Assembly: GCA_946886805.1 (NCBI GenBank)
Contig: CAMPJM010000222.1
Location: 1 to 6,715 of the forward strand
Length of the DNA: 6,715 bases
Direction: 5' to 3'
DNA from: an uncultured Flammeovirgaceae bacterium
GTDB lineage: Bacteria > Bacteroidota > Bacteroidia > Cytophagales > Cyclobacteriaceae
In this document: positions 1 to 5,631 of the stretch, piece after piece
Layout of the letters: each line of letters starts with the position of its first letter
Position numbering within the stretch: position 1 is the stretch's first letter
Position numbers and translations under genes: made by a program
The notes under the pieces: model-generated
Told to the model about the DNA's origin: nothing
The model's database searches: none
The model's input: only the letters and a program-made list of their open reading frames with translations

Positions 1-59
1 AAAGATTTGCCAATTTTTAAGGCTATTCATCTTGCTTTTTTGCTTTACACCTAACTTCT

Positions 60-95
60 ATATAACAACAGTTCTCTTTCCAATTGTTGTTATAT
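60..95 (-). terminator. Stem-loop over the recombinase stop codon, candidate terminator
   Basis: The arms ATATAACAACAGTT (60-73) and AATTGTTGTTATAT (82-95) pair over 14 positions with one G-T wobble (71 with 84), leaving an 8-base loop. The structure includes the stop codon of the minus-strand recombinase (90-92), so in that mRNA the hairpin begins within the last codons. Its position suits a transcription end or a 3' stabilising structure. There is no clean U-tract after it and the stem is AT-rich, so an intrinsic terminator is inferred, not shown. The arms do not match the integron attC core consensus. Confidence 0.45.
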
Positions 96-1544
96 TTGCT
101 TTGTATTTGCTTCCAAATTAGTTCCTTGGCTGCTAAAATCCAAGCGATCGAGCGGACTTTGTATTTTTTGTAGGTTTGTTTGACTTACGTGGGTGTAGAT
201 CTCCGTTGTTTTACTGCTATTATGTCCTAGCAAGGTCTGGATGTATCGTAAGTCGGTACCGTCTTCTAAAAGATGTGTTGCAAAACTGTGTCGTAAGCAA
301 TGGAGGGTATAGGGTTGTAGGTTGTTTGATTTCCGAAGGGCTTTCTTCATTACCTGCCGAAGACTGGACGCGGTATAGGGGCCGCCGTATTGCCCTTCGA
401 AAAGATACTTCTTAGGTTGATGCTGCTCCAGATAAACTTTTAATAAAGCAACTGCCCGGAGAGAAAGTAGTGTCACCCGATCTTTTCCACCCTTGCCTGC
501 CCTAATCCTAAGTTGCCGGCGTTCAGCCTGTACATCGCCTGTCTTTAGACTAATGAGCTCGCCGCAACGTAATCCTGCCGAATAAATTAGCGCCAGCATG
601 GCCCGGTGCTTTACATTGCCGGCAGCACGAATAAGATTGACTACTTCTCCTCTGCTCATGACCTTCGGCAACTGTTTTTGCTTCTTAGGCCGAAGTACGT
701 TTTCTAAGGAGATATCAACCTTTGCCACCTGTTTAAAGTAGAAGCGCACCGCATTTACAGATTGGTTGACGGTAGTGGCCACTGCTTCCCCACTTGCGAG
801 CCAACGGGCGTGATAACGGTTTATCTCTTCAGCGTTTATAGAATTCAGGCTGAACTCATTCAATTTCAGCGCCTGCATAAATCGCAGTAAAAGACTTTGG
901 TAGGTTCTGATGGTGTTGCGACTATACCCTTTGGCAAAGAGTACCTCCAGGTATCGGGGCGGGCATAAAACTTTAGATGCAGCATTCCCACGGAAGGCTT
1001 CCCGAATATCCTTCATATTTCTTAGCTCCAGACGTGCATCGAGCCGAACTATCGTAATAGTCTTTACCTCCTGCAGCAATTCCGCAAACGGAACAACGGA
1101 AATATCAGCTAACCAGCCCCTTCCTGCCTTGCTATAGCGCAGGTAATCCAGCTTTTTCATTAAGGAATAAAGCTGCTGGTGATAGCGATGGCGCAAAAGC
1201 ACTGTACCCTCTCTCGCCGGATATATCGTAATGGGGGGAAGGCCATCGTACCTCTGCTTTTTCTCTTCCCGATAAAATTGTTCTGGAATTATGCTGCTGG
1301 GTTTAATAAAGAATTCTTGTCTGTCTATGTCAATAGATCCCTTGCAAATGGCGAACAGTTGCTTTAGCTGAGTGGGTGTATTGGGCAAAAACACCATAGA
1401 ATGGGTTTTAGACCACCGAGCCTCAGACAGGTGTTCTTTTATTTTGGCGTGAATTAATGGATCAGGAGAAAACTGAAGTCCTATTTTTGACGATCCTGCT
1501 ATATGCAGTTGATGAAGGACAATTTGCGGGAATTTCGAAATCAT
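90..1544 (-). CDS. Tyrosine recombinase/integrase with duplicated N-terminal region
   Basis: A 484-residue site-specific recombinase of the XerC/XerD/integron-integrase-like class, which cuts and rejoins DNA through a tyrosine-3'-phosphate intermediate. The C-terminal catalytic domain (about 292-460) has the full set: R326 in GLRCGE, the likely beta-hairpin lysine K354 in GKGGKDR, H415 and R418 in HCLRHS, H441 in LLGH, and nucleophile Y450 in IYTHVS. A SAM-like core-binding domain spans about 195-285 (GYSRNTIRTYQSLLLRF). Residues 1-190 are additional to a roughly 300-residue Xer protein. They appear to hold two diverged copies of one unit, near 21-69 (ARWSK) and 115-163 (LRYSK), a pattern I recall from Bacteroidota integrases. 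The start at 1544 is the first Met upstream of the first unit; no Shine-Dalgarno is seen. The gene is intact and divergent from the zinc-ribbon gene. It could serve a mobile element, an integron-like system or chromosomal inversion; no cargo or attachment pair is evident. Confidence 0.93.
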   Translation of the reverse strand: MISKFPQIVLHQLHIAGSSKIGLQFSPDPLIHAKIKEHLSEARWSKTHSMVFLPNTPTQLKQLFAICKGSIDIDRQEFFIKPSSIIPEQFYREEKKQRYDGLPPITIYPAREGTVLLRHRYHQQLYSLMKKLDYLRYSKAGRGWLADISVVPFAELLQEVKTITIVRLDARLELRNMKDIREAFRGNAASKVLCPPRYLEVLFAKGYSRNTIRTYQSLLLRFMQALKLNEFSLNSINAEEINRYHARWLASGEAVATTVNQSVNAVRFYFKQVAKVDISLENVLRPKKQKQLPKVMSRGEVVNLIRAAGNVKHRAMLALIYSAGLRCGELISLKTGDVQAERRQLRIRAGKGGKDRVTLLSLRAVALLKVYLEQHQPKKYLFEGQYGGPYTASSLRQVMKKALRKSNNLQPYTLHCLRHSFATHLLEDGTDLRYIQTLLGHNSSKTTEIYTHVSQTNLQKIQSPLDRLDFSSQGTNLEANTKQI

Positions 1545-1577
1545 AGGGCTAAAATACCGGAAGATTTGGTCAGATAA

Positions 1578-1612
1578 AGAATATTATTCGTATATTATGC
1601 GACTAATATTCT
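1578..1612. promoter_or_regulatory. 35-bp near-perfect palindrome between divergent genes
   Basis: The half AGAATATTATTCGTATA (1578-1594) is mirrored on the other strand by AGAATATTAGTCGCATA (the complement of 1596-1612) around a central T at 1595. Fifteen of 17 symmetric positions are complementary; the exceptions are 1587/1603 and 1591/1599. It lies 33 bases upstream of the recombinase start and 7 bases upstream of the zinc-ribbon ATG. It cannot be a 3' terminator for either gene because both are transcribed away from it. Candidate roles are an operator for a dimeric or tetrameric regulator, or a core site for the recombinase with 13-bp arms around a 9-bp spacer. The symmetry is seen directly; the role is inferred. 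Confidence 0.75.
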
Positions 1613-1619
1613 GGTGTCC

Positions 1620-1988
1620 ATGAGAAAGTGTCCGGTGTGTCAAAAAGAAATAAAAGGCCGAAAGGATAAAATTTATTGTTCGTTAAGCTGTAAGTCTTCC
1701 CAACAATATGAGCAGCGTCAGGAACATGAAGCTCAATACTATAAAATTGACCGCCAACTAAAAAAGAATCGGACCATCCTAAAGCGTTACAACAAAATAG
1801 GCAAGACCACATTGAGAAAAGAAACGCTGATTGCAGAGGGGTTTGACCCCCACTTCTTTACCAGCTATTGGAAGAACAAAAATGGGCAGGTGTATCTTTT
1901 TTGTTATGAATTTGGTTTTCTTTCTTTGAAGGAGGGAGAGAAAGAAAAATACCTGCTGGTCACGTGGCAGCCTTACATGAATAGATAG
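1620..1988 (+). CDS. Small zinc-ribbon protein, conserved Bacteroidota type, function unknown
   Basis: This encodes 122 residues from ATG 1620; an in-frame GTG at 1614 would add two residues but is less likely. The N-terminus has C4-x2-C7 and C20-x3-C24 (KCPVCQ ... YCSLSCK), four likely zinc ligands in a treble-clef or zinc-ribbon arrangement. A polar, basic, probably helical stretch follows (about 25-65, rich in Q, E, K and R). A compact C-terminal part (about 66-122) contains GFDPHFFTSYWKNKNG and a YLFCYEFGFLSL strand-like segment. The protein has no signal peptide or membrane segment, so it is likely cytoplasmic, perhaps binding nucleic acid. From memory it resembles a small family widespread in Bacteroidota with the same layout, but no function is known to me. 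It is divergent from the recombinase and begins 7 bases after the 35-bp palindrome, which occupies the place of its leader and so may control it. Confidence 0.85.
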   Translation: MRKCPVCQKEIKGRKDKIYCSLSCKSSQQYEQRQEHEAQYYKIDRQLKKNRTILKRYNKIGKTTLRKETLIAEGFDPHFFTSYWKNKNGQVYLFCYEFGFLSLKEGEKEKYLLVTWQPYMNR

Positions 1989-2111
1989 ATCCGATTTTGG
2001 CCAATGTAGCGTTTTGTCAAGGAGGAAGTTGCGATGGCCACCTTAAACGACAGTTAATATGTAATAATTCCTTCTAATAAACAAGATTTTTCTTCCTCTA
2101 CTTCATCGTTT

Positions 2112-2321
2112 CTACTGCCCTGCGTCAGGGATGGGGGCTTTGTTTGAGTCCGAAATGGCCTTGCGGGAAGCCCGGCGAGTGCCCTCCAGCCCGCCCGGAC
2201 GCCCAAAAAATTCTCCATCCGGACTACTTCCAAAGTTGAAATCGCGATAAAGAGATGAAGGCTGCAATAAAATTTTTAATTCCATAGCGGTACTTGGGAT
2301 CTTAATCATAATCTTCGCCAT
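2112..2321 (-). CDS. Doubtful 69-residue hypothetical protein
   Basis: A 69-codon frame starts at ATG 2321 and ends at TAG 2112-2114. In favour: GAGGTGATC (complement of 2323-2331) is fully complementary to the 3' end of 16S rRNA at good spacing, and the frame runs away from the downstream end of the propeller gene. Against: the product is unlike any domain I recognise, its C-terminal half (about 39-69) is low-complexity and basic with a SRKAISDSNKAPIPDAGQ tail, and it covers the GC-rich island. Over the last 30 sense codons, G+C is nearly equal at the first, second and third positions (21, 20 and 22 of 30 by hand), which gives no sign of codon selection. It may be an open frame through a noncoding repeat or a recently acquired fragment. 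Confidence 0.25.
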   Translation of the reverse strand: MAKIMIKIPSTAMELKILLQPSSLYRDFNFGSSPDGEFFGRPGGLEGTRRASRKAISDSNKAPIPDAGQ

Positions 2322-2322
2322 T

Positions 2323-2331
2323 GATCACCTC
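2323..2331 (-). promoter_or_regulatory. Strong Shine-Dalgarno-like site before the doubtful small ORF
   Basis: The minus-strand sequence GAGGTGATC is a 9-base match to the anti-Shine-Dalgarno end of 16S rRNA, with the GAGG core 6 bases from the ATG at 2321. Bacteroidota genes usually lack such sites, so this is either a real signal for the small frame or a chance match. Confidence 0.35.
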
Positions 2332-2358
2332 TATAAATTAAAAATTTTGCAAGCCTTT

Positions 2359-2380
2359 ATAAAAGCGCAAAAACTTTTAT
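2359..2380 (-). terminator. Weak stem-loop after the propeller gene
   Basis: ATAAAAG (2359-2365) and CTTTTAT (2374-2380) form a 7-bp stem with an 8-base loop, starting 4 bases after the stop codon of the 916-residue gene in its transcript. The stem is AT-rich and has no U-run directly after it, so termination activity is uncertain. Confidence 0.3.
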
Positions 2381-2383
2381 CAT

Positions 2384-5134
2384 TTATTTACTAAGCTTTA
2401 GTTGGTGAACCACACCTGCTCCTTCTATGGTTAAAACGTATATGCCTGCAGGCCAGCTGTGGTGGCTCAGTTCCCATAGTTGGCTTATTCCAGCTTTATC
2501 AGATTTAAATTGTTTTTCTGCCATTTTTCTGCCATTCATATCCTTTATCAGGACTTTAAAGTTTCTGCTTTTATCCATAGTAGGAAAATCAAGCCACAAA
2601 CCATCACCGCTTAAAGGTACAGGATAGGCAATGAAGTCCTTTAAGGACAAGGGTTTATTTACGGCTCTTTCATCATTGTCAGAATTTCCATTATGGACTA
2701 CAATATTTCCTGTGTTTAGAGCTGTAGTTGCAACTGCATTCAGAGAATCACCCATTTGATTATCATAAACAACGGTCCCAAGGCTGTCCCAAATCTGCAG
2801 GCGTATGTAATCCATTCCGGTCAGGCTACTATCGTCGTTCATTGATAGTTGAAAGTGCTGATTCCCCTCTCCGTTTAGCATGCCTGTACCCGTTACTATA
2901 GCAGTTTTCCCGGCAATATCCATTGATTCAAAAGACTTTGCTGTAAATTTTATATCTCCTGCATTTGTTTTAAACACCACCTTTCCCTGTGGCTCATTAG
3001 AACCATTAGTGGTTTGAATTCCAAATCCAAAATCTACCTTTCCTTTTGCATTGGGCTTATTAACATAGGATCCCACGGGGGAATGGAAAGAGCCAATACC
3101 GGCAACAATATCAGTAGTGGGATCATAAATGACCACATAGCGATGTTGAAGACTTGCAGAATCCCCCTCCGCATCTGTGATAGTGAGGGAGATAGTATAA
3201 AGTCCGGGATGTGAATAGCTGTGAGAACCAGTGATCAGCGAATCACCGATATTGCCCTCCGAACCGGAACCATCGCCCCAAACCCACACAGCGGCACTTA
3301 TATTATCACCTGAATAGATTGCGCTGACATTAATGATGGAATTCGTCTTTTGAGGAGCAGAAGGCACCGAAATGCTTTGGATCACCAAACCGTCTCCCAC
3401 GGGATTTACTGTTATGGTTACAGTTGCTTCATTACTTTCCTCCATGCCACTGCTGGCTTTGTAGGTAAAGCTATCGTCGCCGATGAAGGCAGAGTCAGGC
3501 GTATAGGTAAAAGATCCATCAGCATTAAAAGCAAGGGTGCCGTTGGTAGTGCCCATCACAAGTGATGCTGCTAAAGTGTCTCCACTTCCTGCCACATCAT
3601 TGGAAAGCACTCCGGGCGCTTCTACGGTCAAAGAAGTCCCCTGCTCAGTAGCATAAGTATCGTCTACAGCCATTAATTCCTGTGAGGTTTTCTGTGTATA
3701 TTTTATAGTGGTGAGGTCATAACTGTCCGCACTTTGCGAGCTTCCCGTAACGTATACTTGTTGAAGACTATCTACAACTATAGAACTTGCATAATCATTA
3801 TTGCCTTCCGGGCCATCATAAGCTATTTCCCACTGTTTAATTCCTGTGTTGTTGAATTTTACAGTTGCGTAATCCGTTTCCTCGCATTCACTGTTAAAAC
3901 TACCCCCGGTCGCATATACATTTCCCTCTAAATCAATGTCCATGGAAGGTGTACCAGTGCCATCAAAATTTGCCACCCACTGCTGCACTCCTAAAGCGTT
4001 ATATTTGACCATCGCCCAAACAGTGGGATAATTGCAAGACACACCGCTTAGTCGGGTAGATGTTCCGGAAACATAAACGTTGCCAGCCATATCTACTTTA
4101 ATGGAGGAAGTCTCATCGTCCAGGTTGTCTGGTGCATTATATTTTGCCACCCATTGCTGAACTCCGGCTGGGTTGTATTTTATTGTGGCGTAATCAGCTC
4201 CAGTGCCGCTTGTCTCGGAGCTACCGGTAACATAAACATTGCCTTCTGCATCAAGTGCTAAAGCTCGTGCAAAGCTATTAAGGCCATTTGGGCTATTGTA
4301 TTTTGCCTCCCACTGTTGTTCTCCCAAAGAATTGTATTTGATGGTAGCATAAGAAACCCCCGTTTCCTCTCCCTCTGAATATCCTGTGACATATACGTTT
4401 CCTTCCGCATCTACCGCTAAGGCTGTTGCATAATCATCAAGGTTATCAACGCCATCGTACCTTGCCACCCACTGTTCTGCCCCTGTGGAATCGTATTTGA
4501 CCGTAGCGTAGTTGTAGCTATAAATATAATTTGGTGGATCGGAACTCAAGGATCTGCCGGTTACGTAAACATTGCCGTCCTGATCAACGGCTATAGCTGC
4601 TACAATATCATTTTCTTCGATATTATTATAAATTGCCAGCCATTGCTGCTGTCCTGAGGAACTTAATTTCCTAGTTACATAATTTTCATCCGGATAACTT
4701 GCATTGTCGTTGTAGCTTGTTTTGGCCAGATAGACATTGCCTTCTTCATCTACTGCAAGGCCTCCAACACGAAAAGCATTGGCATTGTATTTTAAGGCCC
4801 ACTGTTGATTTCCTGATGAATCATACTTAACTACCCCTGGTTGCGAGCCTGTGGTATAAACATTCCCTTGTACATCCAGCGCAATTGAAGAAGTGTTGCC
4901 ATCAGCCATTCCTACCCATCTCTTAACCCAACTTTCTACTACCTGATGATTGCTTAAAGGAATTTGACCAAAGCCGGAAAGAATAAAAAAAAGACTAAAA
5001 AAAAGAGTCAGGAAAAAAGACATTAAAAAGGGAGAAGCCTTTTTGTTGAAGTTCGGAAATAAGCGAGTCTTTTTATTTTGTAAAAGGTTAGCTTCTTTAA
5101 GGATTGAGTTGGTTTGAGTGGGCAGGGAGTTCAT
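2384..5134 (-). CDS. Secreted SBBP beta-propeller/PKD protein with T9SS sorting domain
   Basis: A 916-residue exported protein of unknown ligand, probably cell-surface or released. A hydrophobic export segment lies at about 36-55 after KK at 31-32, with a plausible cleavage near SGFGQ (53-57). The N-region is long, but M38 would leave no positive charge, so M1 is kept. Residues 81-480 hold eight SBBP-type units (core VDxxGNVYVTG ... YATIKYNxxGxQQW) that should form a beta-propeller. Residues 488-577 are a cadherin/Ig-like domain (DDTYATEQGTSL ... GVLSNDVAG ... GSFTYTPDSAFIGDDSFTY). Residues about 583-670 are a PKD domain (VWVWGDGSGSEG, HSYSHPGLYTISLTITD). Residues 673-815 form another beta-rich domain. 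Residues 830-916 match a type A T9SS sorting domain (FIAYPVPLSGDGLWLDF, VLIKDMNGRKM, WPAGIYVLTI). Such proteins act as adhesins or surface-binding modules; no catalytic motif is seen. The gene is divergent from the kinase, 497 bases away. No Shine-Dalgarno precedes its start. Confidence 0.93.
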   Translation of the reverse strand: MNSLPTQTNSILKEANLLQNKKTRLFPNFNKKASPFLMSFFLTLFFSLFFILSGFGQIPLSNHQVVESWVKRWVGMADGNTSSIALDVQGNVYTTGSQPGVVKYDSSGNQQWALKYNANAFRVGGLAVDEEGNVYLAKTSYNDNASYPDENYVTRKLSSSGQQQWLAIYNNIEENDIVAAIAVDQDGNVYVTGRSLSSDPPNYIYSYNYATVKYDSTGAEQWVARYDGVDNLDDYATALAVDAEGNVYVTGYSEGEETGVSYATIKYNSLGEQQWEAKYNSPNGLNSFARALALDAEGNVYVTGSSETSGTGADYATIKYNPAGVQQWVAKYNAPDNLDDETSSIKVDMAGNVYVSGTSTRLSGVSCNYPTVWAMVKYNALGVQQWVANFDGTGTPSMDIDLEGNVYATGGSFNSECEETDYATVKFNNTGIKQWEIAYDGPEGNNDYASSIVVDSLQQVYVTGSSQSADSYDLTTIKYTQKTSQELMAVDDTYATEQGTSLTVEAPGVLSNDVAGSGDTLAASLVMGTTNGTLAFNADGSFTYTPDSAFIGDDSFTYKASSGMEESNEATVTITVNPVGDGLVIQSISVPSAPQKTNSIINVSAIYSGDNISAAVWVWGDGSGSEGNIGDSLITGSHSYSHPGLYTISLTITDAEGDSASLQHRYVVIYDPTTDIVAGIGSFHSPVGSYVNKPNAKGKVDFGFGIQTTNGSNEPQGKVVFKTNAGDIKFTAKSFESMDIAGKTAIVTGTGMLNGEGNQHFQLSMNDDSSLTGMDYIRLQIWDSLGTVVYDNQMGDSLNAVATTALNTGNIVVHNGNSDNDERAVNKPLSLKDFIAYPVPLSGDGLWLDFPTMDKSRNFKVLIKDMNGRKMAEKQFKSDKAGISQLWELSHHSWPAGIYVLTIEGAGVVHQLKLSK
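3695..4894 (-). repeat. Eight tandem SBBP propeller repeats within the secreted protein
   Basis: Conserved Asp residues of the GNVY motif fall at residues 87, 129, 184, 242, 295, 348, 401 and 455. The spacings are 42, 55, 58, 53, 53, 53 and 54 residues. Unit 1 is short and lacks the loop before VVKYD. Unit 2 has LAKTS instead of VTGxS. Units 3 and 6 carry longer loops. Unit 8 has lost the GN of the motif (DSLQQVYVTG) and its QW strand. The repeats differ at many codons in the DNA, so the duplications are old rather than recent copies. Confidence 0.88.
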
Positions 5135-5374
5135 AATATTGGTTTTAAGGAGAAAAAATATATTGTAGAAGAACTATTGCAAATGAACAAAAATGTACAG
5201 ATATTTTGAGTACACTCGTTTGATTATTAAGTAATTACAACAAAATTTATAAGATTGTCAAGATGTTGAGGAAAAAGTTATGGGCGATTTTTTTTATAAG
5301 AAGGAGGATTTTAAAGGGAGTCGCTTAGAATTAGATGGAATACTGTTAACATAAAAAAATACTAATACATATAA

Positions 5375-5412
5375 GGTACAATACAGGTAATTTATAGACC
5401 TTCGCCTGTACC
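5375..5412. repeat. Overlapping short inverted repeats
   Basis: GGTACA (5375-5380) is complementary to TGTACC (5407-5412), and TACAGG (5382-5387) is complementary to CCTGTA (5405-5410). The two pairings share the right arm, so they are mutually exclusive. The arms are only 6 bp and could arise by chance. Confidence 0.3.
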
Positions 5413-5421
5413 ATTTCGAAA

Positions 5422-5440
5422 AAAGAACGTACGGTTCTTT
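5422..5440. repeat. 7-bp inverted repeat around a CGTACG centre
   Basis: AAAGAAC (5422-5428) and GTTCTTT (5434-5440) are perfect inverted arms with a 5-base centre. The short compact dyad resembles an operator or a small hairpin about 190 bases upstream of the kinase. No regulator can be named. Confidence 0.45.
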
Positions 5441-5463
5441 AAAAATTTGCCTTGTTTTAGAGT

Positions 5464-5496
5464 GGAATAAAAAGTATTACAGTGTTACTTTATTCC
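5464..5496. repeat. 11-bp bulged stem-loop upstream of the kinase
   Basis: GGAATAAAAAGTA (5464-5476) pairs with TACTTTATTCC (5486-5496). This makes 8 bp, a two-base A bulge (5472-5473) and 3 bp, with a 9-base loop. Downstream is TTCTCAAAG, not a U-run, so it is a poor terminator. It may be a leader structure or protein-binding dyad. Confidence 0.45.
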
Positions 5497-5531
5497 TTCT
5501 CAAAGAATAAAGCTATATGCGCTAAGACAAT

Positions 5532-5580
5532 AAAATGGAGGATTTTCGAAGAGGGGAAGTCTCAGATTTGTCTCCATTTT
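5532..5580 (+). repeat. 9-bp perfect inverted repeat close to the kinase start
   Basis: AAAATGGAG (5532-5540) and CTCCATTTT (5572-5580) are perfect inverted arms, extended by one G-T wobble (5541/5571), around a loop of about 30 bases. The right arm ends 51 bases before the kinase ATG. In a transcript this would be a long-loop hairpin followed by TTTTCAG. It could be an attenuator-like leader or a paired binding site. Confidence 0.45.
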
Positions 5581-5588
5581 CAGATTTG
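5562..5588 (+). repeat. Direct repeat TCAGATTTG with 18-bp period
   Basis: Two exact copies of TCAGATTTG occur at 5562-5570 and 5580-5588. Each contains CAGATTTG, one base off the Bacteroidota -7 promoter box TAnnTTTG. No properly spaced TTTG box was found upstream of either, so the promoter assignment is weak. Tandem sites for an activator are an alternative. Confidence 0.35.
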
Positions 5589-5631
5589 CTATGGAATAAA
5601 TTAATGTAAAAATTTGTACAATATCTTATAA

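Larger units (their letters stand above)
1989..2383. other. 395-base gene-poor gap with a GC-rich island
   Basis: No confident gene lies here. Positions 2111-2210 hold about 64 G or C in 100 by hand count, against about 37 in the following 100 bases. The GC-rich part carries short self-complementary stretches, including CCCTG-CGT-CAGGG at 2118-2130. At 2019-2025 there is a strong AAGGAGG motif 8 bases before an ATG that opens only seven codons (2034-2057). The left part (1989-2110) is otherwise featureless, and no good terminator for the zinc-ribbon gene was found. The gap sits between convergent genes. A remnant of foreign DNA or a dispersed repeat is possible, but only one copy is visible here. 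Confidence 0.5.
5135..5631. other. 497-base divergent intergenic region
   Basis: This AT-rich region separates the starts of the propeller gene (minus) and the kinase gene (plus) and must contain both promoters. No clear copy of the Bacteroidota -7 box TAnnTTTG with a TTTG box at proper spacing was found on either strand. The kinase-proximal 260 bases contain four inverted repeats and one direct repeat, listed separately. The half next to the propeller gene shows no structure I can name beyond A/T runs. Two small open frames (5263-5328 and 5280-5354) are judged accidental. Confidence 0.6.

Noticed and set aside
60..95. Integron attC-like site
   Set aside because: The arms are symmetric and long enough, but they lack the RYYYAAC/GTTRRRY core pair and the unpaired bases expected of attC, and no cassette array is present.
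93..112. Direct repeat TATTTGCTT with 11-bp period at the recombinase 3' end
   Set aside because: It lies in low-complexity terminal codons and in the hairpin arm; two short copies are not enough to call an element.
176..415. Open frames on the plus strand inside the recombinase gene
   Set aside because: They are antisense shadows of a well-conserved protein with intact catalytic residues and show no domain of their own.
1578..1612. Chromosomal dif site
   Set aside because: Only a 10-base core matches the E. coli dif sequence as remembered; the outer arms do not match, and the perfect symmetry is unlike dif.
2034..2057. Seven-codon peptide gene after AAGGAGG
   Set aside because: Too short to support, with no recognised leader-peptide pattern and no downstream plus-strand gene that it could control.
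2321..2331. Resemblance to the 3' end of 16S rRNA (TTGATCACCTC on the plus strand)
   Set aside because: The flanking bases do not continue the rRNA sequence, so it is only the complement of a Shine-Dalgarno-like motif.
3014..3931. Plus-strand open frames opposite the propeller gene
   Set aside because: Antisense shadows of the clearly repetitive, domain-containing secreted protein.
5263..5354. Two overlapping small open frames (21 and 24 codons) upstream of the kinase
   Set aside because: The starts have no convincing ribosome site, the frames overlap in different phases, and the sequence is AT-rich leader with no recognisable product.
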